DNA from: Ignavibacteriota bacterium
Lineage (GTDB): Bacteria > Bacteroidota > Ignavibacteria > Ignavibacteriales > Melioribacteraceae
Direction: 5' to 3'
DNA: 64,000 nucleotides
Assembly (NCBI GenBank): GCA_002698995.1
Contig: PAAX01000035.1
Span: 112,390 to 176,389 of the forward strand
Numbering within the stretch: position 1 is the first letter of the stretch; each line of letters starts with the position of its first letter. A program made the position numbers and the translations under genes. Below, in pieces: positions 14,855-22,463 of the stretch. Under the pieces are notes generated by a model, which was not told the origin of the DNA, searched no databases, and saw only the letters and a list, made by a program, of their open reading frames with translations.

Positions 14855-16108
14855 ATGGCAATAGACGAACAAAATTTCGTATTAGAATTTAGGCTAGAAG
14901 ATAACTTTGGAGAATTTTCTAAGACATTAAAAGGTCTTGATAATCTATCTGATTTCATTGAAAAAGAAAGTAATTATTGGAGTAAATTTAACAATCTTGG
15001 TTATATAAATTCGATTATCTACCGAAATGATGAAATTCAAAAACTAATAAAAAGTATCCGTGACATAGCAGAAAATAAAAAGCAATTTTCTCAAAATGAA
15101 AAGCAATTTGTTGAGAAAATAAACACCTTGCAGAGCAAGGTTTCTGAAAAACACATAAATGGACGAAGTGAAATGCCAATTATGTATTCGAACACTGAAC
15201 TTGCAGAAACTTATATAAGTTTAGCCTCCATAGAAGCAAATTATGCAGAAAACTTCATTAATTATTTAAACAATAATAGAAATGGTCACATTCAAACCAA
15301 TTATAAATCCTTAATTTCTTTGATTTCTGCGGCTGTATATAGAGGAGATATTAATTTTTCTCAAAGGGCAATTAAATATGAAAATAAAATTAGAGTAATA
15401 GTTGATGAGTATAAAAATAACCTAGATAAGTTTAGTAATGAAAGTAATGAAATTAAATCTAAATTTATATCTGAATTCAAAGATAGAAAGGAAGAAATTA
15501 AGAATTGGTTTGAGAAAGAAAAAAAATATATAGAATCCGAAAAAAATCGAATAGGAACTGAATTTACAGAATTAAAAAAGTTTGCAGAAGGAAAAGTCAA
15601 CGAAAACGAACATCTTTTTAGAGAAAAATTAATGTTAGAAAAGCCAGTAGAGCACTGGGAAACTAGAGCTAAATACCTAGAAAGAGAAAACAAAAAATGG
15701 CTTTTCACATTTGGGATGGGTATTGCAATTGCAATTATAGCTCTTACAGCTATTCTTTATTTTCCCCCGGACATATTTAAAGTTGGGTTGGATGGGAAAA
15801 TAAAACTAGAAAATATCAAAGGAGTTATTCTGTTTGTATCAATTTTGTCGCTATTCGGAATTTTTATAAAAGTACTTTCAAAACTAACCTTTAGTAATAT
15901 ACATTTAATGAGGGATGCCGAAGAAAGGAAGATGTTAACTTATTTTTATTTATCGCTTAAAGTTGAAACAAAAGATATGGGAGATGAAGAAAGGAAACTG
16001 ATTCTACAATCATTATTTAGTACAGCTGACTTTGGAATTTTAACAAAAGAATCTGGACCAACTATGCCAGGAATAACAGAATTAATTAAAAGTGTAAATG
16101 GTCATTAA
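14855..16108 (+). CDS. Coiled-coil protein with two C-terminal transmembrane helices
   Basis: A 417-residue protein. About 280 residues of helical and coiled-coil sequence (strong between 180 and 280) precede two transmembrane helices: about 285-305 (FTFGMGIAIAIIALTAILYF) and about 325-345 (GVILFVSILSLFGIFIKVL). The C-terminal about 70 residues include MRDAEERKMLTYFYLSLKVE. The layout resembles DUF6161-type membrane proteins, which I mention as likeness only. Its stop overlaps the start of the integrase gene (TAATG). Membrane-anchored coiled-coil proteins expressed from prophages are often exclusion factors; this is inference. Confidence 0.65.
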   Translation: MAIDEQNFVLEFRLEDNFGEFSKTLKGLDNLSDFIEKESNYWSKFNNLGYINSIIYRNDEIQKLIKSIRDIAENKKQFSQNEKQFVEKINTLQSKVSEKHINGRSEMPIMYSNTELAETYISLASIEANYAENFINYLNNNRNGHIQTNYKSLISLISAAVYRGDINFSQRAIKYENKIRVIVDEYKNNLDKFSNESNEIKSKFISEFKDRKEEIKNWFEKEKKYIESEKNRIGTEFTELKKFAEGKVNENEHLFREKLMLEKPVEHWETRAKYLERENKKWLFTFGMGIAIAIIALTAILYFPPDIFKVGLDGKIKLENIKGVILFVSILSLFGIFIKVLSKLTFSNIHLMRDAEERKMLTYFYLSLKVETKDMGDEERKLILQSLFSTADFGILTKESGPTMPGITELIKSVNGH

Positions 16109-17295
16109 TGGCATCAATCTACACACAGAAAAATAGTCCTTACTACTGGATAAGATATTACGATATTCTTGAGCATGAACCTTCAAAGAAAAGGAAATCT
16201 CTTAACAGCAAAATTCCTATTACTCCTGCAGATCAACGAAGAATAGAAGAAGCCAAAAAGAAAGGGGATAAACCGGAATTACAAGGAACTCCTGAACTAA
16301 AGAAAAGACTTCGAGAATTTAAAACCGGACTTGCAGAAAGGAACATGCAAGCAAAGAGCGGAGTGAAGTTAATTAAGAGGCTAACACTTTCTGAAGGATA
16401 TAAAGAATTTAAGGAAGCAAGATCAATTCCTGGAAGTAAAAAGTATTTAAAACCAAAGACCTTTCAAAGCTATGATATAGCAGTGAATCATTTCGTTGAA
16501 ATAGCAGGGGATAGGTTGATTTATAAATACACAGAAAACGATTACGTGAAACTTCTTTATCATTTTGAAGAAAAGGAATTATCAAGAAATTCCAGATCAA
16601 TCTATACAAGGTCACTTCATGCTTTATGGAAATATTTTGTTGATCAGTTTTATACAAATCAAAATATCATTGAGACAATTGAACCGGAAGAAAAAGACCC
16701 TGATCCAATTTTACTTGAGGATATGTATGTTATAATTCAATACTTAAAAGAGGATAAGAGTTATCCTCATCATTACTGGATAATTTATTTTATGCTTTTA
16801 ACCGGATGCAGACCAAGCAGCGCAATTGTGCAGCTTAAGGAAGATATAGACTTCAAAAGAAAACGAATTACAATTAAAAACGTAAAAGCCGGCGGAAAAA
16901 AAGGGAAGCCGTTTTATAGATTTCCATTGTACGCTGAATTAAAAAATCTAATTGAAGAAATGGGAGTTAAACCGGGAGATACTGGAAGGTTGTTTGATAT
17001 GTACACAATAGTTCCGGAAAATTATACTTGGCCATTAAGTTTTTGGGACAGGAAAATAGGATTCCTTCTTAAATCTAAAAGCATAGAAAGGAAATACACT
17101 CTTAAACAGATTAGACCAACCTTAGCAAGTTTCTTAATAAATGTTCTTAAGATGGATATTTACACAGTAAAGAAATTACTAGACCATGCAAATATCAAAA
17201 TCACAGATAAAAATTACGTTGATTTCAATGTGAACACAGCTAGAAAAGAATTGGATGATGTTACATTGGAAAGTTTTTTGGATGAAGGAGAATAA
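16108..17295 (+). CDS. int: Tyrosine integrase, divergent catalytic set
   Basis: A 395-residue tyrosine recombinase. It has an N-terminal AP2-like arm-binding region, a core-binding domain (about 92-190) and a catalytic domain with Arg235 (TGCRPSSA), a lysine near 260, Arg336, His360 (LLDHANI) and Tyr370 (KNYVDF). The usual His-x-x-Arg is Lys333-Gln-Ile-Arg336 here, and RHT is RPT, a variation from the consensus. The gene lies next to the 3' end of tRNA-Asp, the likely attachment site, and is coupled to the upstream gene by a TAATG overlap. Confidence 0.9.
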   Translation: MASIYTQKNSPYYWIRYYDILEHEPSKKRKSLNSKIPITPADQRRIEEAKKKGDKPELQGTPELKKRLREFKTGLAERNMQAKSGVKLIKRLTLSEGYKEFKEARSIPGSKKYLKPKTFQSYDIAVNHFVEIAGDRLIYKYTENDYVKLLYHFEEKELSRNSRSIYTRSLHALWKYFVDQFYTNQNIIETIEPEEKDPDPILLEDMYVIIQYLKEDKSYPHHYWIIYFMLLTGCRPSSAIVQLKEDIDFKRKRITIKNVKAGGKKGKPFYRFPLYAELKNLIEEMGVKPGDTGRLFDMYTIVPENYTWPLSFWDRKIGFLLKSKSIERKYTLKQIRPTLASFLINVLKMDIYTVKKLLDHANIKITDKNYVDFNVNTARKELDDVTLESFLDEGE

Positions 17296-17297
17296 TA

Positions 17298-18101
17298 ATG
17301 GCCGAAGAAAAGAAAAAAGAGAATGATGGCTCTGAGAAAAATAAAATTGAAAGCATCATAAAACTTCAGTTGGCAGTTATTACAATAGTAGTTAGTTCGA
17401 TTGGAGTAATTTTTATAGCAGTTGGGTTTTTTCAAATGGAATCAACTGATCAAATTGTATCCATTATAGAGGGGATGAGAAATGATGTAAATAAAAATCT
17501 TGAAGTAAATACTAAGATAGTAGAGAAATCCTTAACGCAAAGTAAAGATGAAGCAGACAAGTTTGAGAAGAAATTAGAACTGCGAATGGATGTGAAATTA
17601 AACGAATTAACAGAGAGGGTTAACCAAGCAATTGGTGAATTAGAAAAAACTGCAGAATTGAAGGTTGAATTTCGAGGGATCGAGCTATATGATAGAATCT
17701 TATCTTTAGATTATGATTGGGACAATGATTTTAATGACTATAAAGTTAGACATCCTGATATATCTATTCAAAATATTGGTGTAATAGAAACAAAAAGAAT
17801 TTTTTTTGAATTAAGAACAAGTCATGATATACATGCTAATCCAATTGAAAGTGGTTTTCCATTAGGACATTGGAAAAGAATATTAGATCAACAGCAAATA
17901 GATAAACCTTATTTGAGAACATCGATTTTCCAATTTCAAGGAAGTGATGAATTTGTAATTAATCCACAGCAAAAGTGGGTTATTAGAATGCCATATTTTC
18001 ATGTAAAAGATAAAAATTCTGCTATTTATTTAAAGCTAGTAATTTATTTTGGGCCATATGATCCAGTAATCAAAGAGTACAAAATTGTTTCAAAGAATTA
18101 A
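17298..18101 (+). CDS. Hypothetical membrane-anchored protein with coiled coil
   Basis: A 267-residue protein. One transmembrane segment (about 18-45, LQLAVITIVVSSIGVIFIAV) is followed by a coiled coil (EADKFEKKLELRMDVKLNEL) and a beta-rich C-terminal domain of about 140 residues. No family is recognised. A GGAG ribosome binding site precedes the ATG, two bases after the integrase stop, so it is co-transcribed with the integrase. It is the last gene before the tRNA-Asp attachment site. Confidence 0.65.
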   Translation: MAEEKKKENDGSEKNKIESIIKLQLAVITIVVSSIGVIFIAVGFFQMESTDQIVSIIEGMRNDVNKNLEVNTKIVEKSLTQSKDEADKFEKKLELRMDVKLNELTERVNQAIGELEKTAELKVEFRGIELYDRILSLDYDWDNDFNDYKVRHPDISIQNIGVIETKRIFFELRTSHDIHANPIESGFPLGHWKRILDQQQIDKPYLRTSIFQFQGSDEFVINPQQKWVIRMPYFHVKDKNSAIYLKLVIYFGPYDPVIKEYKIVSKN

Positions 18102-18124
18102 AAAAGTGTTATAAAAAGTGTTAT
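18101..18124. repeat. Tandem 12-bp repeat near the attachment site
   Basis: Two perfect adjacent copies of AAAAAGTGTTAT, with a third, AAAAAGTGTTATAG, inside the leftward operon at 11490-11503. Short direct repeats between an integrase gene and its core site are commonly arm-type binding sites for the integrase; that reading is inference. Confidence 0.5.
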
Positions 18125-18156
18125 AGTCCGTATGGAAGGCAATTCTTTAAAAAGAA

Positions 18157-18189
18157 AAAGCCTTGTAAGTTATTGTCTTACAAGGCTTT
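18157..18189 (-). terminator. Intrinsic terminator downstream of tRNA-Asp
   Basis: A perfect 13-bp stem, AAAGCCTTGTAAG with CTTACAAGGCTTT, and a 7-base loop. On the minus strand it is followed by a T-rich run, so it ends transcription of the tRNA gene just after its 3' end. It lies between the tRNA and the 12-bp repeats of the element. Confidence 0.75.
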
Positions 18190-18195
18190 AAAGTG

Positions 18196-18269
18196 CGGGG
18201 CCGACGAGACTCGAACTCGCGACCTCCTGCGTGACAGGCAGGCGTTCTAACCAACTGAACTACGACCCC
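18196..18269 (-). tRNA. tRNA-Asp (GUC)
   Basis: A complete cloverleaf of 74 bases including the discriminator G. The acceptor stem is GGGGTCG with CGGCCCC; the anticodon stem CCTGC/GCAGG encloses loop CTGTCAC, giving anticodon GTC. The T arm holds GTTCGAGTC. CCA is not encoded. The 3' end faces the integrase, so this is the probable attachment site of element 1. No second copy of the 3' end is seen in the window, which implies the other end lies further left. Confidence 0.95.
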
Positions 18270-18326
18270 TTTTCAAAAAACTAGATTCCAAATATATTTG
18301 AATTAGTTTCTTAAAGCAAGAAAAAT

Positions 18327-19439
18327 TTATAATTTTTCTGTTCCGAATGATATTCCTACTGCTACCGCAGCTTTAAGCGCATGATCATCAGGTGTTACTA
18401 ATTTTTGTTTGCTGATCGCTTCTTCAATTTTTACTGATTTAATCTCAGTCCCTTTCAATGCAACCATTCTGCCGAATTTTTTCTTAATAACCAAATCAAT
18501 TGCGGCAGTTCCAAATTTGGTAGATAATATTCTATCAAAAGGAGTTGGACTTCCACCGCGCTGTAAATGTCCAAGTACGGTATATCTTGTTTCCAATCCA
18601 GTATTTTCGGAAATATTTTTCGCAACCAATTCTCCAATTCCGCCTAATTGAACCGGATCAGTTCTTTTAATATCTTTTGCTTTAACAACCATTTCACCAT
18701 TAAGTGGTTTTGCTCCTTCGGCTACGCAGACTATACTGAATCTTTTACCCATCATATTCCGTTGGATTACCTTATCATAAATAGCTTCCCAGTCAAAAGG
18801 AATTTCAGGGATAAGGATAATATCGGCACCGCCGGCTAAACCACCGCTTAATGCTATCCATCCGGCATATCTTCCCATTACCTCTATCACCATAACTCTG
18901 TGATGTGAAGAAGCAGTTGTATGAAGTCTGTCAATTGCTTCTGTTACAACATAAACTGCCGAATCATGACCGAATGTTAAATCGGTAGCATCCAAATCAT
19001 TATCAATAGTTTTTGGAACTCCTACAATGTTCATTCCCATGTCGCTTAATTTTTTGGAAATGTGCATCGTTCCGTCACCACCGATTGCAATCAATGCATC
19101 AAGATCCCATCCTTCATAATGCTTTAGTGCATCTTTAGAACGATTCATAATCTTGATTTCACCATTAATATCTTGTTCCGGCCAATGGAAAGGGTCACCT
19201 TTATTGGATGAGCCGAGAATTGTACCGCCAACAGCCAAAATTCCGGATACATCTTTATTGTAAAGCTGTTTGGCTTTTCCCTCAACTAATCCTTCAAAGC
19301 CGTCAATAATTCCAAGAACGGTTAAACCATGATCATGAGCAGGTTTTGCAACACCACGAATTACAGCATTTAAACCGGGACAATCTCCGCCTCCGGTTAA
19401 TATTGCAACTCTTTTTACTTTACTCCCATTTTTTGCCAT
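18327..19439 (-). CDS. pfkA: 6-phosphofructokinase (mixed-substrate group III type)
   Basis: A 370-residue PFK that phosphorylates fructose 6-phosphate in glycolysis. Motifs: TGGGDCPGLNA (15-25), GGDGT (120-124), PKTIDND (142-148) with the catalytic aspartate, and MGRYAGWIA (near 190). Glycine in GGDGT favours ATP as phosphoryl donor, while the lysine in PKTIDND, in place of the glycine of Escherichia coli PfkA, is characteristic of the group III / mixed-substrate PFKs. It stands alone next to tRNA-Asp, on the same strand. Confidence 0.95.
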   Translation of the reverse strand: MAKNGSKVKRVAILTGGGDCPGLNAVIRGVAKPAHDHGLTVLGIIDGFEGLVEGKAKQLYNKDVSGILAVGGTILGSSNKGDPFHWPEQDINGEIKIMNRSKDALKHYEGWDLDALIAIGGDGTMHISKKLSDMGMNIVGVPKTIDNDLDATDLTFGHDSAVYVVTEAIDRLHTTASSHHRVMVIEVMGRYAGWIALSGGLAGGADIILIPEIPFDWEAIYDKVIQRNMMGKRFSIVCVAEGAKPLNGEMVVKAKDIKRTDPVQLGGIGELVAKNISENTGLETRYTVLGHLQRGGSPTPFDRILSTKFGTAAIDLVIKKKFGRMVALKGTEIKSVKIEEAISKQKLVTPDDHALKAAVAVGISFGTEKL

Positions 19440-19463
19440 AGTTACCTTAGTTTATTTATACAT

Positions 19464-20357
19464 TTATGTCTTAATATTCGTATAATTTTTGAAATGTAAC
19501 TTACAAAAATTTGCCCAATTTGTCTTTTTAGAAGATTTAAAATTCTTTAGAAAACTATTTACTTCTGTGGATGCACCTTTGGGGAGTTTTATAAATTCTT
19601 CAATAAGATTATCTTCAAACCATTTTACCATTTCTGCTCTGGCTAATATTGATGCAGCGGCAACTGCCGTAAATCTTTCTGCTTTTTCTGTTTGAATGAT
19701 ATTTATTCTGCCGGACAATGTAAATGGTTTCTTTTCAAAGCTGTCTATTATTACACTTTTTGTGGAAAACCTTTTTAATAATTCATTAATATTTTTTTGA
19801 TGCTCTTCTCTAAGAAGTCTATTGAGATTCTTTTTTTCAGAATAAACTTTGTTGTATAATTGGGGGGTTAAAGAAGAAACTATAAATTTATCATTAAGAA
19901 TATCTTTTATTTTTTCTGAGATGTTGTAAATCTGATTATCATTTAAAAGTTTGCTGTCAACTGCTCCAATTGCTTTTAAATTTTTCAGATCTTCGGCATC
20001 AGCATAAACAGCGGCAGTTACTAAAGGACCAAAAAAATCTCCTTTACCCGATTCATCAGCTCCAATATAGTCAGATGGTTCATCAATAATTTTGGGAGCT
20101 GCTTCCAATAAAAGTGACTGCTGATCATTTATCAGACTTGTAACTTCATTGTATAATCGGGAATTCTGATTTCCTTGAATTACTGTCTTTACCCCTTTTT
20201 TTCCAAAATAGACTTGAACTTTCAGTTTTTCATTTTGATCTGAACAAGTAAATTCAAAATTGTAATTCTTTTCTTGAATTATTCCGATTATAAATCTGCT
20301 TAATTTTTTTTGATATTCTTTTGCAAGATTAAGAGCTTCGTTTTTTATAGAATTCAT
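19464..20357 (-). CDS. rnhC: Ribonuclease HIII
   Basis: A 297-residue RNase H2-fold enzyme of the HIII type, which removes RNA from RNA-DNA hybrids. The family signature GADESGKGDFFGPLV (99-113) contains the metal-binding DE pair, and a second aspartate is in AVDSKLL. The N-terminal about 90 residues form the TBP-like substrate-binding domain specific to RNase HIII. The gene starts on the last base of the upstream isomerase gene, so they are coupled. Confidence 0.9.
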   Translation of the reverse strand: MNSIKNEALNLAKEYQKKLSRFIIGIIQEKNYNFEFTCSDQNEKLKVQVYFGKKGVKTVIQGNQNSRLYNEVTSLINDQQSLLLEAAPKIIDEPSDYIGADESGKGDFFGPLVTAAVYADAEDLKNLKAIGAVDSKLLNDNQIYNISEKIKDILNDKFIVSSLTPQLYNKVYSEKKNLNRLLREEHQKNINELLKRFSTKSVIIDSFEKKPFTLSGRINIIQTEKAERFTAVAAASILARAEMVKWFEDNLIEEFIKLPKGASTEVNSFLKNFKSSKKTNWANFCKLHFKNYTNIKT

Positions 20358-22225
20358 TAAGGAAGTTCCTTTTGACTTTCCATCCAGATTGGAACCCAGT
20401 TAGAAAAGGGAGCAATTATTGGAACTGCTGTAATCTTTCCGCCGAAACCCAGATTTCTAATTCCAAATGAGCTAAGGTTAGTTACTTCAACTTTTTTTAA
20501 TGCATCGTAATTAATAGTAATTCCATGTTGATTAGCTAATGAAACTGTTTTCATTACTCTATCCTTAAAAATAACTTCATTAGTTATTTCGGTTTTCAAA
20601 TCATTTTTTACTTCTTCAAAGCTTCTGGATGGCGGAAGAGATTCAGCTTCCTTTTTATCTAACAATTTAATTATTGAATAACCTTCTTTCACTTTTATAG
20701 GACCATAAACTTCTCCGATATTCATTTCTGCTGCAATTCTTCCAATTTCACCATGCAGATTAACAGGAAAAAATCCATATTCTCCATCAGTCGATTTTGT
20801 CCACTCTCTCTTATTAAAGTCTCTCGCCAATTCTTTGAAACCGGTTCCATTTTCAACTTCCTTAAGAACAAAATTTACAATTTCCAGGCTGTCGGTTAAA
20901 ATTTCAGCAACATTAACCAAAGTGGGAGTTTTATTTTCACTATAAAGCTGATTATAATAATTTTTTACAAGAGAATCACTTACAGAAACGGTATCTTGAA
21001 GCTGATTAGTAGAAATTGAAAAAAGGTAATTATCCTGCCACATTTTTAAATTATGCTTAACTTCGGGAAGAAAATTCAATCCCCTTTTCAAACCTTCACG
21101 GGCAAGTAATTCCATTCTAATATATTTTCTAATTCTGGAATCTACTAAGTATCTGATCTGTTCTTTTGATTTAAATTCTGTATAAAAACCATCGAAAATT
21201 AATTCTCTTATAAATTGTTCCAGAGAGATAGGATTCACTTCAAATTTTATGAATGGCTTTTTTAATTCATCTTCACCAAAATAATCAAATAGATTCAGCA
21301 CATCCTCGGCTTCAAGTCTTATTAAGTCACTTTCTGCTTTATTGAAATTCTTAAATTTATCTTCAAATATCTGAGCGGCTTTATTTGCCAAAGCAGCTAC
21401 TAAATTTCCATCGGCATCAACTTTTTTATCCTTAAAAAACTCTGCCATAAATTTTGTGTAAAATTCTGATTCTTTTCTTTTCCTTATTATCGATTCAACC
21501 TTTTTATTTATTTCTGTTATATCAGCTTGACTCATATTCAGTTTTGCTAATTTATCTTTCAGATAAAAAATGTACCAGCCTTCAGGTGCATCAATTGGAG
21601 AAGTATAATTGTTGGGTTTTAATTTATATAATGAATCCTCAATATATTCCTGCATATCACCAAAAGAAACTTTAATGGGCTCAATCTGTTCAGACAATTC
21701 AGGTCTTACGGAAAGGAGAGTATCGAAAGGAATTCCGGATTCAAGCAGATTATATAATTTATCAATATCATTTTTCTGTTCTGTAAAAATAAAATTAATA
21801 AAGAGGTCTACGGAATATTTCAATTTACCATCAATAAATTCTTCGTCTGAAATATTAATTTTATCAAGAATTTCAGTTCTGTAAAGCGCATCGCGTACAA
21901 ACATTTTTTCAATTGAATTTACGGCAGTTTGGTAAGATTTTTCTTGATCCAGATTCTCATTTTTTGCCTCTAAAGCCCAAAGCTTTTCTGCAATTAATGT
22001 ATATAGAAAATCAAGTTTGGAAATATCAATTAATCTTTTTCTATGAGAACCGAATTGCGGAGTCAGCTCAAATCTCTCTAAAAACTCCGATTCCGTAATT
22101 TTAATCTCTCCAACTGCAGCAAGAACTTTATCATTATTGCTGCTTTGAGCTGAATTGCTTATTACTGTGGTAAGAAATAATGTTAGTATGCAGACTAAAT
22201 GTTGAATTTTTATCATTTCATTCAT
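20357..22225 (-). CDS. Periplasmic peptidyl-prolyl isomerase (PpiC/SurA-like)
   Basis: A 622-residue protein. A signal peptide (about 1-26, cleaved near SNSAQS) leads to a SurA-like N-terminal chaperone region with KITESEFLERF. A parvulin domain lies around residues 405-540, with VNVAEILTDSLE, GTGFKELARDFNKRE, GEYGFFPVNL and GEVYGPIKVKEGYSIIKLLD. An earlier degenerate parvulin-like segment is present at about 130-215. It probably helps fold outer-membrane barrels in the periplasm. Its start region is divergent from the TonB-receptor gene. Confidence 0.85.
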   Translation of the reverse strand: MNEMIKIQHLVCILTLFLTTVISNSAQSSNNDKVLAAVGEIKITESEFLERFELTPQFGSHRKRLIDISKLDFLYTLIAEKLWALEAKNENLDQEKSYQTAVNSIEKMFVRDALYRTEILDKINISDEEFIDGKLKYSVDLFINFIFTEQKNDIDKLYNLLESGIPFDTLLSVRPELSEQIEPIKVSFGDMQEYIEDSLYKLKPNNYTSPIDAPEGWYIFYLKDKLAKLNMSQADITEINKKVESIIRKRKESEFYTKFMAEFFKDKKVDADGNLVAALANKAAQIFEDKFKNFNKAESDLIRLEAEDVLNLFDYFGEDELKKPFIKFEVNPISLEQFIRELIFDGFYTEFKSKEQIRYLVDSRIRKYIRMELLAREGLKRGLNFLPEVKHNLKMWQDNYLFSISTNQLQDTVSVSDSLVKNYYNQLYSENKTPTLVNVAEILTDSLEIVNFVLKEVENGTGFKELARDFNKREWTKSTDGEYGFFPVNLHGEIGRIAAEMNIGEVYGPIKVKEGYSIIKLLDKKEAESLPPSRSFEEVKNDLKTEITNEVIFKDRVMKTVSLANQHGITINYDALKKVEVTNLSSFGIRNLGFGGKITAVPIIAPFSNWVPIWMESQKELP

Positions 22226-22463
22226 GTTCTAGTTTTGAAAAATCAATTGCAAAGTTACATAAAAAATCGTCCTAATGTTTGTTGAAATAAGGCAAGAAGT
22301 GTGTTTATTGATGGTTAAGGTTATTATAAAATTACCTATGAATCTTATTATTTTATTTTTATTTGATTTTGGAATTACTTAAATTTCTTTAATGTATTTG
22401 GGAAAATGCATTTTAATTTAGTTAAGATTTACAAACAAACGCTCTGCCTTTTGGGAGGTACAA
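22226..22463. promoter_or_regulatory. Divergent intergenic region
   Basis: A 238-base AT-rich spacer between the isomerase gene and the TonB-receptor gene, which point away from each other, so it must hold both promoters. A clear GGGAGGT ribosome binding site precedes the receptor ATG. I see no riboswitch-like structure or long inverted repeat. Confidence 0.4.

Noticed and set aside
16409..16657. Minus-strand frame in the integrase gene
   Set aside because: Shadow of the integrase; no start signal.
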